A stretch of DNA of 64,000 nt. It comes from Akkermansia sp. RCC_12PD (GTDB lineage: Bacteria > Verrucomicrobiota > Verrucomicrobiia > Verrucomicrobiales > Akkermansiaceae). A program made the translations under genes and the position numbers. Positions 1 to 9,088 of this stretch are shown here, one piece after another (positions within the stretch are counted from its first letter, which is position 1; each line of letters begins with the position of its first letter). The stretch lies in contig NZ_CP143889.1 of assembly GCF_036417355.1 (NCBI RefSeq), positions 620,001 to 684,000 on the forward strand, in the 5' to 3' direction. The notes beneath the pieces are model-generated. The model was not told where the DNA came from, made no database searches, and worked only from the letters and a program-made list of their open reading frames with translations.

Positions 1-1
1 C

Positions 2-196
2 GGTCTGACGCCGCTGATGGCATGCAATTCCCCGGAAATAGCCGTCCGCCTCATGAACAACGGCGCCAATCCCTCTCTCCGCAACGAAGATGGCCAGACG
101 ACCTATGACTTCCACATGAAAAACGGGTATCGGGAAATTGCGGAAGCCATCAAGAAATGGCAGTCGGCACAGAAAAAAACTGCACAGGACCAGTAA
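2..196 (+). CDS. Ankyrin-repeat protein, C-terminal fragment
   Basis: This frame is open from the left edge and ends at the TAA at 194-196, so only the last 64 residues are visible. It begins GLTPLMACNSPEIAVRLMNN and continues with GANPSLRNEDGQT, which matches the ankyrin consensus (G-TPL-A, then GA-P---N--G-T). A charged, lysine-rich tail (AIKKWQSAQKKTAQDQ) closes the protein. Ankyrin repeats bind other proteins; nothing visible here indicates the partner or cell compartment. The N-terminal part lies outside the window. Confidence 0.75.
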   Translation, partial: GLTPLMACNSPEIAVRLMNNGANPSLRNEDGQTTYDFHMKNGYREIAEAIKKWQSAQKKTAQDQ

Positions 197-491
197 AACA
201 CGGCATTTCGCGCTCATTCGCTCATACCGCAGAAAATGAAGCCGTAATCTCCCAAACGGAAAAGCTCCCGCAGACAACATTCAAACCGCCTGTCCTTCTT
301 CCCTTCCGTTTACAGGGAAACATCCAAAAACAGGACAAATACCCATCCCCATGCGGACCTGGCTGTAAACAGGCAATCCTTGAAGCAACTTTCCGGAAAA
401 TTCAAATATTTCCAGAAAAATTTAAGAAAACATATAACGGCCCCATCCACAATGTCCATGATGCCCCGGCGGACGGCTGCTTGAACAGCCC
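197..491. other. Gene-free stretch between convergent genes
   Basis: This is the convergent gap between the ankyrin gene and the MFS transporter. It contains an open frame (157-528, 123 codons) that lacks family resemblance and overlaps the end of the ankyrin gene, so I do not call it. Apart from the terminator hairpin at its right edge I see no RNA gene, repeat or mobile-element remnant. Confidence 0.5.
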
Positions 492-525
492 AAAAAAAGC
501 CGCCTCCCCGGACGGGAGACGGCTT
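492..525 (-). terminator. Rho-independent terminator of the MFS transporter gene
   Basis: Read on the minus strand, the arms AAAGCCGTCTCCCG and CGGGGAGGCGGCTTT can pair, and a T-run (the A-run at 492-498 on the plus strand) follows directly. It lies 20 bases after the stop codon of the MFS gene, in the expected position and orientation. Confidence 0.8.
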
Positions 526-545
526 TGAAAAGGAAAAGCGGTTCT

Positions 546-2507
546 TTATTCTTCCGCTTCAATCCCTTCACCGATCATCTTGAGATCTTCCGGCATCTTG
601 CCTGTAGCAAAATAACCTTCAATTTCTTCAAGAGAACGGCCCTTGGTTTCAGGCAGGAAGAAAGCCACCGTGATGAAGTACAGCACCGTAATGCCGCCCA
701 GCGTAAAGAACACGCCGGAATAGCCGCAGCTTCCCACCCACGGGAGGAAGGAACCGGCAATCACCGTGGACACAAGCTGGTTGATCAGCAGAGCAATCGC
801 CATGCCGTTGGAACGGATGCGGGCAGGCATCAGCTCGGACAGGGCCAGCCAGACACAAACGCCCGGACCCGTCGCATAAAAGGCGATGAAGATGATGAAG
901 AAGGCAGTGACGCCCCAGCCCACCGAGGAATCCGGCTTTTCACCCAACTCCGCCTTCAGGATGGAAACGGGCTTCATGGCATAGCCGTCCTTGCCGGCTA
1001 CGACCATCTTGTTGGTGGAATCCGGCACCGCCTTGATGACGGCCAGGGAGGCTTTGTCCTCTTCCTTCTTGATATCCTTGGGATCCTTCGTCAATTCGGA
1101 AAACTCCACGACGGAAAGCTGCGTGGAAGAACCCATCAGGAACTGATACCATGCAGGATTGGCTTCCAGCTGGTCGTAAGTGATGATCAGCTGCATCCTG
1201 TTGATATCCTTGTCCGCCATGCCATTCTTGGAAAGCAGATCCTTGACGAATGTGGAATCGGGCGTACGTTCCAGCTGCAGCGTACGGATGCTGTCCACTT
1301 CCTTGCCTTCTTCAAACTGCTTCTGGACGGAGGGGCTCTGCTGCGCCAGCAGGGCAGCCACGTCGGAAGTCACGTCCTTGCGGGCCTCTTCCACATTATT
1401 GAACAGGAAACCGGTGCCAAGCAGGCCCACCACAATACCGGCCGTGCCGATCTTGAGCAGGAACTTGCGGCCCTTGCGGTCCACCAGCATCATGGCGACG
1501 ATGGTCATCAGGCAGTTCACCACCTTGATGGTGAAATCCGCCCAGTTGGCGGTCGTGCCTTCCAGGCCGGCCTGCTGGAATACCTTCACGGAATAGTTCA
1601 GCACGGAGTTGATACCCGTAGCCTGCGTGAATGCCAGAACAAGAACCGCCAGAATAAAGGGATATACATACTTGCGCTGAAGAAGGGACTCGCCGGAGGA
1701 ACTCTGCTTCTTCAGCTCTTCCGCCTTCAGCTTCTCTTCCTCTTCAATGTGAACCATTTCATCAAACACCTCCTGGGCGCGCACTTCCCCATAACTGCGG
1801 ACGAGTACGGCCATGGCCTTATCCTTGCGGCCACGTCGGAACAAATAACGGGGGGATTCGCTCAAACGGAAGGAGCCGAAAAACAGGAACAGGCCGGGAA
1901 TGGCGCACACCCAGAAAATGGCCTGCCAGGCAAACACCTTTGCGGAAGCCAGTTCTTCTTCGCTCACGCCGGAATCCTCCACGCCACCCACGTATTTGGC
2001 GGCAAACAGACCTATCACAGCGGCAAACACCAAGCCAACCGTCAGCAGGAACTGGAACATCCCCGTGCCCTTGCCCCGGGACTCCGCACTCAGACATTCC
2101 GCCAGATACAGCGGAACCACCACGCCGACGATACCGGCGCTGGCGCCCTGCAAAATGCGGCCCAGCAGCATGATGCCGAACACTTCCTGAGACAGGCAGA
2201 TCACGGGAATACTCAGCGTAAACAGGGCGGCAGCGATCGTAATCAAAGCTTTGCGTCCCATCTTGTCGGCCAGATAACCCGCAAACAGGGAGGAAAGCAC
2301 GCTGCCGAAAAGCACGGCGGCCACCACCTGGGAAAGCTGGGAGGGATTAAACCCGGCCGTCTGCTCAATGTAAGGGAGCGCAGCAGCAATGACGCCGACG
2401 TCCACACCGTAGAGAAGGCCGCCCAAACCGGCCATGATGAGGAGGTAGCGCATGTACCGCTTGGCCGCATCCGGGACGGCGGCCTTCATGTTTTCTTGGT
2501 CTGTCAT
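546..2507 (-). CDS. MFS sugar-porter-family transporter with a large extracytoplasmic insertion
   Basis: This 653-residue protein belongs to the sugar porter family of the major facilitator superfamily, which moves sugars across the inner membrane by proton symport or facilitated diffusion. Diagnostic motifs are DKMGRKALI after TM2, the GR-x3-G motif (GRILQGASAG), PLYLAE, ESPRYL, the TM7 motif QATGINSVLNYSV, DRKGRK, and the C-terminal PETKGRSLEEIE. Typical members have about 450-500 residues. The excess is a hydrophilic stretch at about residues 371-528 between TM9 and TM10, predicted to face the periplasm. The start ATG is followed by a short polar N-terminus and then TM1 (YLLIMAGLGGLLYGVD). 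The substrate cannot be read from the sequence. The gene is monocistronic, with its own terminator. Confidence 0.9.
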   Translation of the reverse strand: MTDQENMKAAVPDAAKRYMRYLLIMAGLGGLLYGVDVGVIAAALPYIEQTAGFNPSQLSQVVAAVLFGSVLSSLFAGYLADKMGRKALITIAAALFTLSIPVICLSQEVFGIMLLGRILQGASAGIVGVVVPLYLAECLSAESRGKGTGMFQFLLTVGLVFAAVIGLFAAKYVGGVEDSGVSEEELASAKVFAWQAIFWVCAIPGLFLFFGSFRLSESPRYLFRRGRKDKAMAVLVRSYGEVRAQEVFDEMVHIEEEEKLKAEELKKQSSSGESLLQRKYVYPFILAVLVLAFTQATGINSVLNYSVKVFQQAGLEGTTANWADFTIKVVNCLMTIVAMMLVDRKGRKFLLKIGTAGIVVGLLGTGFLFNNVEEARKDVTSDVAALLAQQSPSVQKQFEEGKEVDSIRTLQLERTPDSTFVKDLLSKNGMADKDINRMQLIITYDQLEANPAWYQFLMGSSTQLSVVEFSELTKDPKDIKKEEDKASLAVIKAVPDSTNKMVVAGKDGYAMKPVSILKAELGEKPDSSVGWGVTAFFIIFIAFYATGPGVCVWLALSELMPARIRSNGMAIALLINQLVSTVIAGSFLPWVGSCGYSGVFFTLGGITVLYFITVAFFLPETKGRSLEEIEGYFATGKMPEDLKMIGEGIEAEE

Positions 2508-2695
2508 GGTCGTTGCATTCTAGTAAAATGACTTTGCTCCGCAACCAAAAAGAGGCCATTTCCACAAAAAACTGGCTCCCGGCACTCTCCGTGTAATGGA
2601 CAGCCCGCTTTCTCCCCCCCCTGCCACAGGGCCATGGTTACGGAAAAACACGTTTTCTAAGGAGTGCCCCTCCCGGATGATCCACGGCCGCATGG

Positions 2696-4423
2696 TTACT
2701 GTATGGCGGGAGAAGCTCCCTTCCCCAGCCGTTTTTCAATCAGGCTCACGGACAGTTCTGCGCACAGCCGCAATTCATTGTCGGCATCATGAATGAGCTC
2801 CTTGAGCGCGGCGAGAGACGGTTCCGTCCCAATTTCCCCAAGAATGCGCGCGGCGGAACGTTTCAGCACGAAATCGTCCGCCTCATTCAGTACCTGGATG
2901 ACAGCGGTTTCCCCTGTGGGGCCGATGGACTTGCATTCATCCTCCCACCTCTGGGGGTCTTTCTTCCACTCACTCAAAAGCATCCCGAATGCGCTCTCCT
3001 TTTCCGGACCGCGCAGCAAAAATCTCAACAGGGAGGAAGGAACCTCGCAATCAGCCTTCTTCAACTCTTCCGTAACATAATACACCACGCGCTGGGCTTC
3101 CGCATCCTGTTCCTCCGCCCATACGACCAGGGCGGAAGCCAGGGCAGTCACATACTCGGCATCGCGCCCCCAAGGTTCCTTGAGCAATTCCACCAGCCTG
3201 GAGGAAACTTCATGGCGCAGCTTGTCGGGCTTCACGGCGGCAAGCCGCTTTGCCGCCGCAATAATGCGTCGGATATCCAGAGAGGACAGCTCCTTCAAAT
3301 TCGCCAGCACGAAATACTGGTGACGTTCATCCTGAAGGGCGGCGGAAGCCGGACGAGCCTCAAACTTGTCCCGGTTCAGGATCACTTCCACAAAAGAACG
3401 TTCCTTGTCCTCCAGCGTCACCTCTCCCAGCCTGGAGACGACATCTACAAACTCCTTGAACGTAATCGGCGTGGGCGTAATGACAAACAGACCGCCTCCT
3501 GTACCCTTCCGGTCGTAAAACATCGGCTCGTCTCCGGACTGCGTCATCCGTTTCAGATAACTTTTCACCATGTCCCGGTTGGCCGCATTAACACCCACTA
3601 CCCACAGACCCAGGACACCCTGGTCCTGTTTGCGGGCAATGGCGGCAAACAGGGGCCTCAGGTCCCCTTCCCCGTAATTCTGAACGGAGGCTTTCTGTAC
3701 GGCATCGGAAGGCAGGGCCATGCTGTCGGCATGGTCTTGAGAAACTTCACCCTTCTGGACTTGTCCGGAACCGCTCCCGCCAAGCAGGGAAGGATGCACC
3801 TTGACAGGATAAACATAAGGCAGCGAGGCGATGCCGCCGGCAAGTAAAAGCCCCAGTACAATGAACACCGCTTTGTGCCGACGGCCTGAAAAAGCCATCA
3901 GCGTTCCGGCCAGACAGGCGAAAAACAAAGCGAAAGCCTTCTGCTGCGGCTGAAGCAGCAGGGAAAGGAAGGACGTTCCGTCCATCTCCGTAGAAGCATT
4001 GTAAAAAATCCATACGCAACCGGCTCCTATAAGCAAGGAAACGCCAAGGCACACCAGTTGAATCAGCCCCGTTTCCATCACAGCGCTCTGAAAAACAGCC
4101 CCGCGGTTCTTCCCGAAATGATCATCGGTGATCCCCTTCGCCTTGGCAAAAGGCTTTTTGGACATCAGCTTTTCCCTGTCGCAAAGAAACTCATGCCCGC
4201 ACTTGCTGCAACTCACCATGGCCCCCTCCTCGGAAGATGGGACATTGATATGCTGTTTGCAATTGGGACAGTTCAGATTCACTCCCCTTTCAATATGATA
4301 TTTTTGATTCTTTTGCAATACCCGTGTCGCAATCTTTTCTTCATGGTTTTCCGTGCATGAATATGAAAAAAGTTCCTTGTTAATACCATCCGCCGGGAAA
4401 ACCTTGCTCCCGGACAAAAACAT
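2696..4423 (-). CDS. Zinc-ribbon / HEAT-repeat membrane protein of unknown function
   Basis: The 575-residue product has a CPNC-x17-CSKC zinc ribbon at about residues 52-74, three hydrophobic segments (starting LIQLVCLGVSLLIGAGCVWI, then FALFFACLAGTLMAF and AVFIVLGLLLAGGIASL), and a long soluble C-terminal region. The region ends in HEAT-like helices (SLAALKELIHDADNELRLCA). I chose the ATG at 4423 because AAGGAG lies 5 bases upstream. A GTG at 4282 would start just before the zinc ribbon, as in similar proteins, and has a purine-rich AAAGGGGA that is rather too close, so it remains possible. Zinc ribbon plus membrane plus HEAT suggests a membrane-tethered scaffold, but no function can be named. 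Confidence 0.75.
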   Translation of the reverse strand: MFLSGSKVFPADGINKELFSYSCTENHEEKIATRVLQKNQKYHIERGVNLNCPNCKQHINVPSSEEGAMVSCSKCGHEFLCDREKLMSKKPFAKAKGITDDHFGKNRGAVFQSAVMETGLIQLVCLGVSLLIGAGCVWIFYNASTEMDGTSFLSLLLQPQQKAFALFFACLAGTLMAFSGRRHKAVFIVLGLLLAGGIASLPYVYPVKVHPSLLGGSGSGQVQKGEVSQDHADSMALPSDAVQKASVQNYGEGDLRPLFAAIARKQDQGVLGLWVVGVNAANRDMVKSYLKRMTQSGDEPMFYDRKGTGGGLFVITPTPITFKEFVDVVSRLGEVTLEDKERSFVEVILNRDKFEARPASAALQDERHQYFVLANLKELSSLDIRRIIAAAKRLAAVKPDKLRHEVSSRLVELLKEPWGRDAEYVTALASALVVWAEEQDAEAQRVVYYVTEELKKADCEVPSSLLRFLLRGPEKESAFGMLLSEWKKDPQRWEDECKSIGPTGETAVIQVLNEADDFVLKRSAARILGEIGTEPSLAALKELIHDADNELRLCAELSVSLIEKRLGKGASPAIQ

Positions 4424-4512
4424 TGCATCTCCTTCTCAGGAAAACATAAATCATGTATTGATTTCCAACATATTATTAAAAAAATCAGAAAGACGTTACA
4501 GGCACGGATAAA

Positions 4513-4529
4513 CCCCTCCTTCGGAGGGG
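4513..4529. other. Small stable hairpin in the glnS upstream region
   Basis: CCCCTCC and GGAGGGG form a 7-bp GC stem with a 3-base loop. It lies between the divergent HEAT-protein gene and glnS. Only three T residues follow on the minus strand, so it is a weak terminator candidate; it could also be part of a leader. The rest of the 300-base gap (4424-4724) is AT-rich and shows no gene. Confidence 0.35.
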
Positions 4530-4724
4530 AAGATCTGCTGTGTTTCCGGTTTTAAAACATGAAAATACGCATTCCCAAAGAATCCTGTATAATAACTATT
4601 CAAATATTCATATCTGCAACATAAACAAAAGATAAAAAACGCCGTACCCCGCAAATGCCTCACCCCACGTCATTCCGAGTGAACACGCTTGCAGAACGGA
4701 AGGTTTGGTAGTAGAATTTTCGCC

Positions 4725-6404
4725 ATGTCATTGCAGTCTGCCGAACGCCGAGATTTCATCCGCGATATGATTTCTGATGACCTTGCCTCCGGCAAGCATC
4801 AGGCTCCGGTAACCCGCTTCCCTCCGGAACCCAACGGTTATCTCCATATCGGACACGCCAAATCCATTTGCCTCAACTTCGGTATAGCCCAGGAATTCCC
4901 CGGCGCGCGCTGCCACCTGCGCTTTGATGACACCAACCCCAGCAAGGAAGACCAGGAATACGTGGACAGCATCCAGGAGGATATCCACTGGCTGGGATTC
5001 GGCTGGGGGGACAACCTCTTCTTCGCCAGCGACATGTTCGACTTCTTCTACGAATGTGCCGTCTCCCTCATCAACCAGGGGCTGGCCTACGTGGACGAAC
5101 AAACCGTGGAAGAAATACGCGCCCAGCGCGGCAACGTAAACGTGCCCGGCCAGGAATCCCCCTACCGCAACCGCTCCGCGGAAGAAAACCTGAAGCGCTT
5201 CCAGGCCATGAAAAACGGGGAAATCCCGGAAGGAAAGGCCATTCTGCGCGCCAAAATAGATATGGCCTCCAGCAACATGAACATGCGTGACCCGGTGCTG
5301 TACCGCATCATGTTCGCGGAACACCACAACACGGGCAACAAATGGTGCATCTACCCCATGTACGACTTCGCCCATCCCCTGGAAGACGCCTACGAACACA
5401 TCACGCACTCCCTCTGCACGCTGGAATTTGAAAACCACCGCCCCCTGTACGACTGGGTCATTGAACACTGCCCCGTCCCGTCCCGTCCGCGGCAGACGGA
5501 ATTCGCCCGGCTCAACCTGACGTACACCGTCATGAGCAAGCGCAAGCTGCTCCAGCTTGTCCAGGAAGGGCACGTCACCGGCTGGGACGACCCCCGCATG
5601 CCCACGGTCTCCGGCATGCGCCGCCGCGGCTACACGCCGGCGGCCATCCGCAACTTCTGCCAGACCATCGGCATTACCAAATTCAACGGATTCACGGACG
5701 TGGCCCTGCTGGAATACAGCGTCAGGGAAGACCTCAACGCCAACGCCCCGCGCCGCATGGCCGTCCTCAATCCCCTCAAGCTCACCATCACTACCCTTCC
5801 GGAAGACGCGGAAGAAATGGTGGAAGTACAAAACAACCCGGAAAAACCGGAGGAAGGCTTCCGCCAGGTGCCGCTCACCAGGGAAATCTGGATTGAACGG
5901 GACGACTTCATGCTGGACCCTCCCAAAAAATACTTCCGCCTGGCCCCCGGCCGCACGGTGCGTCTGCGCGGCGGCTACTGCGTCACCTGCACCGACTACA
6001 GGCAGGACGCAGACGGCAACATCACGGAAATCTTCTGCGAGCACATTCCGGGCACTATCGGCTCCAACCCTCCGGAAGGCATCCAGTGCCGCGCCGCCAT
6101 CCACTGGGTCAGCACCCGCCACGCCATGGACGGGGAAATCCGCATCTACGACCGCCTGTTCACGGAGGAAAACCCGGACGCGGCGGAAAACGGATTCCTC
6201 TCCGTCATGAATCCCGGCTCTCTGACCGTCATCACCGGAGCCAAGCTGGAACCCGCCCTGGCCGGGGTGGAACCCGAATTCAACTGCCAGTTTGAGCGCC
6301 TGGGCTACTTTGTGGCGGACCGCAGGGACCATGTGCCCGGACAGCGCCCTGTCTTCAACCGCACGGTAGCCCTCAAGGACTCCTGGGCCAAAAAGCAAAA
6401 ATAA
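4725..6404 (+). CDS. glnS: Glutaminyl-tRNA synthetase
   Basis: GlnRS charges tRNA-Gln with glutamine using ATP in the cytoplasm. The class I signatures are clear: RFPPEPNGYLHIGHAKSICL with HIGH at residues 41-44, and VMSKRKLL, the KMSKS equivalent. The conserved stretch RFDDTNPSKE and the C-terminal beta-barrel region (VRLRGGYCVTCTDY) fit GlnRS rather than GluRS. With the start at ATG 4725 the protein has 559 residues, near the usual 550. The frame extends upstream to a TTG at 4689, but those 12 residues are not family-like. It heads a tight forward block, with ribBA 26 bases downstream. Confidence 0.97.
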   Translation: MSLQSAERRDFIRDMISDDLASGKHQAPVTRFPPEPNGYLHIGHAKSICLNFGIAQEFPGARCHLRFDDTNPSKEDQEYVDSIQEDIHWLGFGWGDNLFFASDMFDFFYECAVSLINQGLAYVDEQTVEEIRAQRGNVNVPGQESPYRNRSAEENLKRFQAMKNGEIPEGKAILRAKIDMASSNMNMRDPVLYRIMFAEHHNTGNKWCIYPMYDFAHPLEDAYEHITHSLCTLEFENHRPLYDWVIEHCPVPSRPRQTEFARLNLTYTVMSKRKLLQLVQEGHVTGWDDPRMPTVSGMRRRGYTPAAIRNFCQTIGITKFNGFTDVALLEYSVREDLNANAPRRMAVLNPLKLTITTLPEDAEEMVEVQNNPEKPEEGFRQVPLTREIWIERDDFMLDPPKKYFRLAPGRTVRLRGGYCVTCTDYRQDADGNITEIFCEHIPGTIGSNPPEGIQCRAAIHWVSTRHAMDGEIRIYDRLFTEENPDAAENGFLSVMNPGSLTVITGAKLEPALAGVEPEFNCQFERLGYFVADRRDHVPGQRPVFNRTVALKDSWAKKQK

Positions 6405-6430
6405 ATTCCTCTTTCATCAACCCCATACTT

Positions 6431-7633
6431 ATGGACGATCAACTCCAATTCTGCTCCGTCGAGGAAGCCGTGGAAGAAATACGGCAGGGACGGATGATCA
6501 TCGTTACGGACGATCCCGGCCGTGAAAATGAAGCGGACCTCATCATCGCCGCCGAATTCGCCACGCCGGAAGCCATCAACTTCATGGCCACCCACGCCAG
6601 GGGCCTCATCTGCGCCCCCCTTTCTCCGGAACGGGCGGACACTCTCCAGCTCCCGCTCATGACCTCCGTCAACCGGGAAAATATGTCCACCGCCTTCACC
6701 GTCTCCGTGGATGCGGCCCATGACATCACCACCGGCATCAGCGCCGGGGAACGCTCCCTGACCATACGCACCCTGGCGGACCCGAAGGCCACCGTCAACG
6801 ACTTCGTGCAGCCCGGCCACGTCTTCCCGCTCCGCGCCGTTCCCGGCGGGGTGCTCCGCCGCGCCGGCCATACGGAAGCCACCATCGACCTCGTGCGCAT
6901 GGCGGGGCTCCAGCCCGCCGGAGTCTGCTGTGAAATCATGAAGGACGACGGCACCATGGCCCGTATTGGCGATCTGGGGCCCTTTCAGAAAAAATACGGT
7001 CTGAAAGCCTGCACGGTGGCCCAGCTCATTGAACACCGCCGCGCCCAGGAAAAACAAATCCGCCTGGTGGAAACCGTCAAGATGCCGACCGACTATGGAG
7101 ACTTCACCTGCCACCTTTACGAATCCCATCTGGACGGAGCTCTGCATCTGGCGCTCGTCCACGGAGAAATCTCCGCGGACAAGCCCACTCTGGTCCGCGT
7201 ACACAGTGAATGCCTTACGGGAGACGTCTTCGGCTCCCGCCGCTGCGACTGCGGCAGCCAGCTCCACACTGCCATGCGCCGCATCGCGCAGGAAGGCGGC
7301 GTGCTCCTCTATCTGCGACAGGAAGGCCGCGGCATCGGCCTTGCGGCAAAGCTCCAAGCCTACAAGCTCCAGGAACAGGGGCTGGACACCGTGGAAGCCA
7401 ACCTCAAGCTGGGCTACCCGGACGACTTGCGGGACTACGGCATCGGCGCCCAAATCCTGCATGACCTGGGGGCGGACCAGCTCCGCCTGCTCACCAACAA
7501 CCCGCGCAAAATCGTGGGGCTGGAAGGCTTCGGCCTTAAAATCACGGAGCAGGTACCCATCGTCATCCCACCCAACGAACAAAACAGCAAATACCTGGCT
7601 ACCAAAAAATGCAAGCTGGGCCACACCCTGTAA
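6431..7633 (+). CDS. ribBA: Bifunctional 3,4-dihydroxy-2-butanone-4-phosphate synthase / GTP cyclohydrolase II
   Basis: The 400-residue protein fuses the two entry enzymes of riboflavin synthesis. The N-terminal half (about 1-205) is DHBP synthase, with the acidic motif DDPGRENEADLI and THARGLICAPL; it makes the four-carbon unit from ribulose 5-phosphate. The C-terminal half is GTP cyclohydrolase II, with the zinc-binding cysteines in SECLTGDVFGSRRCDCGS and the motif RQEGRGIGL; it opens GTP. ribH follows after 18 bases, so two successive pathway steps are probably cotranscribed. ribD and ribE are not in this window, and no FMN riboswitch is visible upstream. Confidence 0.96.
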   Translation: MDDQLQFCSVEEAVEEIRQGRMIIVTDDPGRENEADLIIAAEFATPEAINFMATHARGLICAPLSPERADTLQLPLMTSVNRENMSTAFTVSVDAAHDITTGISAGERSLTIRTLADPKATVNDFVQPGHVFPLRAVPGGVLRRAGHTEATIDLVRMAGLQPAGVCCEIMKDDGTMARIGDLGPFQKKYGLKACTVAQLIEHRRAQEKQIRLVETVKMPTDYGDFTCHLYESHLDGALHLALVHGEISADKPTLVRVHSECLTGDVFGSRRCDCGSQLHTAMRRIAQEGGVLLYLRQEGRGIGLAAKLQAYKLQEQGLDTVEANLKLGYPDDLRDYGIGAQILHDLGADQLRLLTNNPRKIVGLEGFGLKITEQVPIVIPPNEQNSKYLATKKCKLGHTL

Positions 7634-7651
7634 CCCGTCCCTCCATCATCC

Positions 7652-8140
7652 ATGTCCACGGAACTCCCCCGCCGCCAGCGCCCTACGGGAACGCGCGCCA
7701 AAATTTGCATCGTCGCTTCGGAATACAATGAGCAATACACCCAGGCCCTGGTGGACAACTGCTCGGAAGAACTGGCCGCCGTGCTCCCGTCCGTCCGGCT
7801 GGAAGTAATTCGCGTTCCGGGCGCCTTTGAAATCCCGGTCACCATCAAATCCATCCTGTCCCGCTCCCCGGAAAAACGGCCGGACGCCGTCGTGGCGCTG
7901 GGCGTCATCCTGCGCGGCAGCACGGACCACGCGGACCTCATCGGCTCCACCATCACGCAGGCCCTGATGCAATTGGCGCTGGAATTCACCACTCCCGTCA
8001 TCCATGAAGTACTGCTTCTGAATGATGAAAAACAGGCATTCGCCCGCTGCATCGCCTCCCAGCTCAACCGCGGCCGAGAAGCGGCGCGCACCGCCGCACG
8101 CATGGCGGAACTCTTCATCAACTCCCTCTCCCGGCAATAA
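7652..8140 (+). CDS. ribH: 6,7-dimethyl-8-ribityllumazine synthase
   Basis: Lumazine synthase condenses the RibBA products into 6,7-dimethyl-8-ribityllumazine, the penultimate riboflavin intermediate. The 162-residue length matches the family. Visible landmarks are the N-terminal strand ICIVASEYNEQYT, the substrate-binding VPGAFEIPV, and VALGVILRGSTDHADLI with the conserved histidine near the phosphate site. The family often assembles into pentamers or icosahedra. It is followed by nusB, a ribH-nusB pairing that is common in bacteria. Confidence 0.96.
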   Translation: MSTELPRRQRPTGTRAKICIVASEYNEQYTQALVDNCSEELAAVLPSVRLEVIRVPGAFEIPVTIKSILSRSPEKRPDAVVALGVILRGSTDHADLIGSTITQALMQLALEFTTPVIHEVLLLNDEKQAFARCIASQLNRGREAARTAARMAELFINSLSRQ

Positions 8141-8174
8141 GCCACACCTCCCGACCTATCTTCCTCCCACCGTC

Positions 8175-9068
8175 ATGCTCTCACGCAACCAAATCAGACA
8201 AACAGCCCTTCAATACCTTTACGGCGCCTCCCAATCCCCGGAAATCACCGAAGAACAGGAAGAAGGCATCTGGGACATCCTGATGGAACCCTTCCGGGCG
8301 GACTACTGCAAGCTCCGGGCGAAAGCCGTTTCCGGCCACCTTACGCGTGACTACCCGGACAAGCTGCGCCTCTTCGTCACCCGCGCCAGGGAAACGGCGG
8401 AAAAACTGCAGCATGACCCCCTCACGCTGCCCGTCCGCGACCAGCTCCACGACCTGCTGAACAAGGAAGGGGAATTCAACGCCGCCCTGCTTCAACTGAA
8501 AAAAGCCCTGCATGACGACCCCGCCAACGACAGGAAAACCCTCTCCGCCGCATGTGACACCGTGCAGGAACTCAACACGGCCCTCATGCAAATGCGCGGC
8601 CGCCTTCTGGACTCGCTCAGAGACTTCCCGGCCTACAACAGCATCTGGTCTCCCCTCATATCCTCCTGCGGCAAACTTCAGGAAATCAACGACCGTATCA
8701 ACTGCATCATCCATCAGGACGGCCGCCCCTCCCTGGCGGAAGTAAAAAAAGTGGTGGAAGCGGGCCAGGATGCGGAAGAACTCTACCGGGAAGCGAAAAC
8801 ACTGGGAGAAGAAACGCTGCGCCGCCGGGAAGAACTGGACTCCGTCATCAACGGCATCCTGGAAAACTACTCCCCGGAACGCGTCAGCGCCATGGATCGC
8901 GCCATCCTGCGCCTGGGTGCCTGCGAACTGCTCCATCGGAAAAACCTTCCCGCTCCCGTCGTCATTTCGGAAGCCATCCGGCTGGCGGAACGCTTCTCCT
9001 CCGCGGACTCCCCCCGGTTTGTCAACGGCGTGCTTGCCGGCATTGCCAAAACGGCGCGCCCCTCCTAA
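8175..9068 (+). CDS. nusB: Transcription antitermination factor NusB with a long internal insertion
   Basis: NusB works with NusE (S10) in antitermination of rRNA operons. The N-terminus (RNQIRQTALQYLYGA) and the C-terminal 80 residues are canonical: ENYSPERVSAMDRAILRLGA, PAPVVISEAIRLAERFSSAD and RFVNGVLAGIAK. Between them lie about 150 mostly helical, charged residues (for example ELYREAKTLGEETLRRREEL) not found in the usual 140-150-residue NusB. The protein is therefore 297 residues. I chose ATG 8175 because the family N-terminus begins there; the open frame extends upstream only by overlapping ribH. The insertion is in frame, with codon use like its neighbours. Confidence 0.88.
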   Translation: MLSRNQIRQTALQYLYGASQSPEITEEQEEGIWDILMEPFRADYCKLRAKAVSGHLTRDYPDKLRLFVTRARETAEKLQHDPLTLPVRDQLHDLLNKEGEFNAALLQLKKALHDDPANDRKTLSAACDTVQELNTALMQMRGRLLDSLRDFPAYNSIWSPLISSCGKLQEINDRINCIIHQDGRPSLAEVKKVVEAGQDAEELYREAKTLGEETLRRREELDSVINGILENYSPERVSAMDRAILRLGACELLHRKNLPAPVVISEAIRLAERFSSADSPRFVNGVLAGIAKTARPS

Positions 9069-9088
9069 CCCATATTCCCTCCAGACTC

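Noticed and set aside
157-528. A 123-codon plus-strand frame between the ankyrin gene and the MFS terminator
   Set aside because: It has no family resemblance, no Shine-Dalgarno sequence, overlaps the end of the ankyrin frame and runs through the MFS terminator hairpin.
525-2531. A 668-codon frame on the plus strand across the MFS gene
   Set aside because: It is antisense to a clear MFS transporter and reads low-complexity His/Gln/Arg-rich sequence with no domain; it is an artefact of GC-rich codon use.
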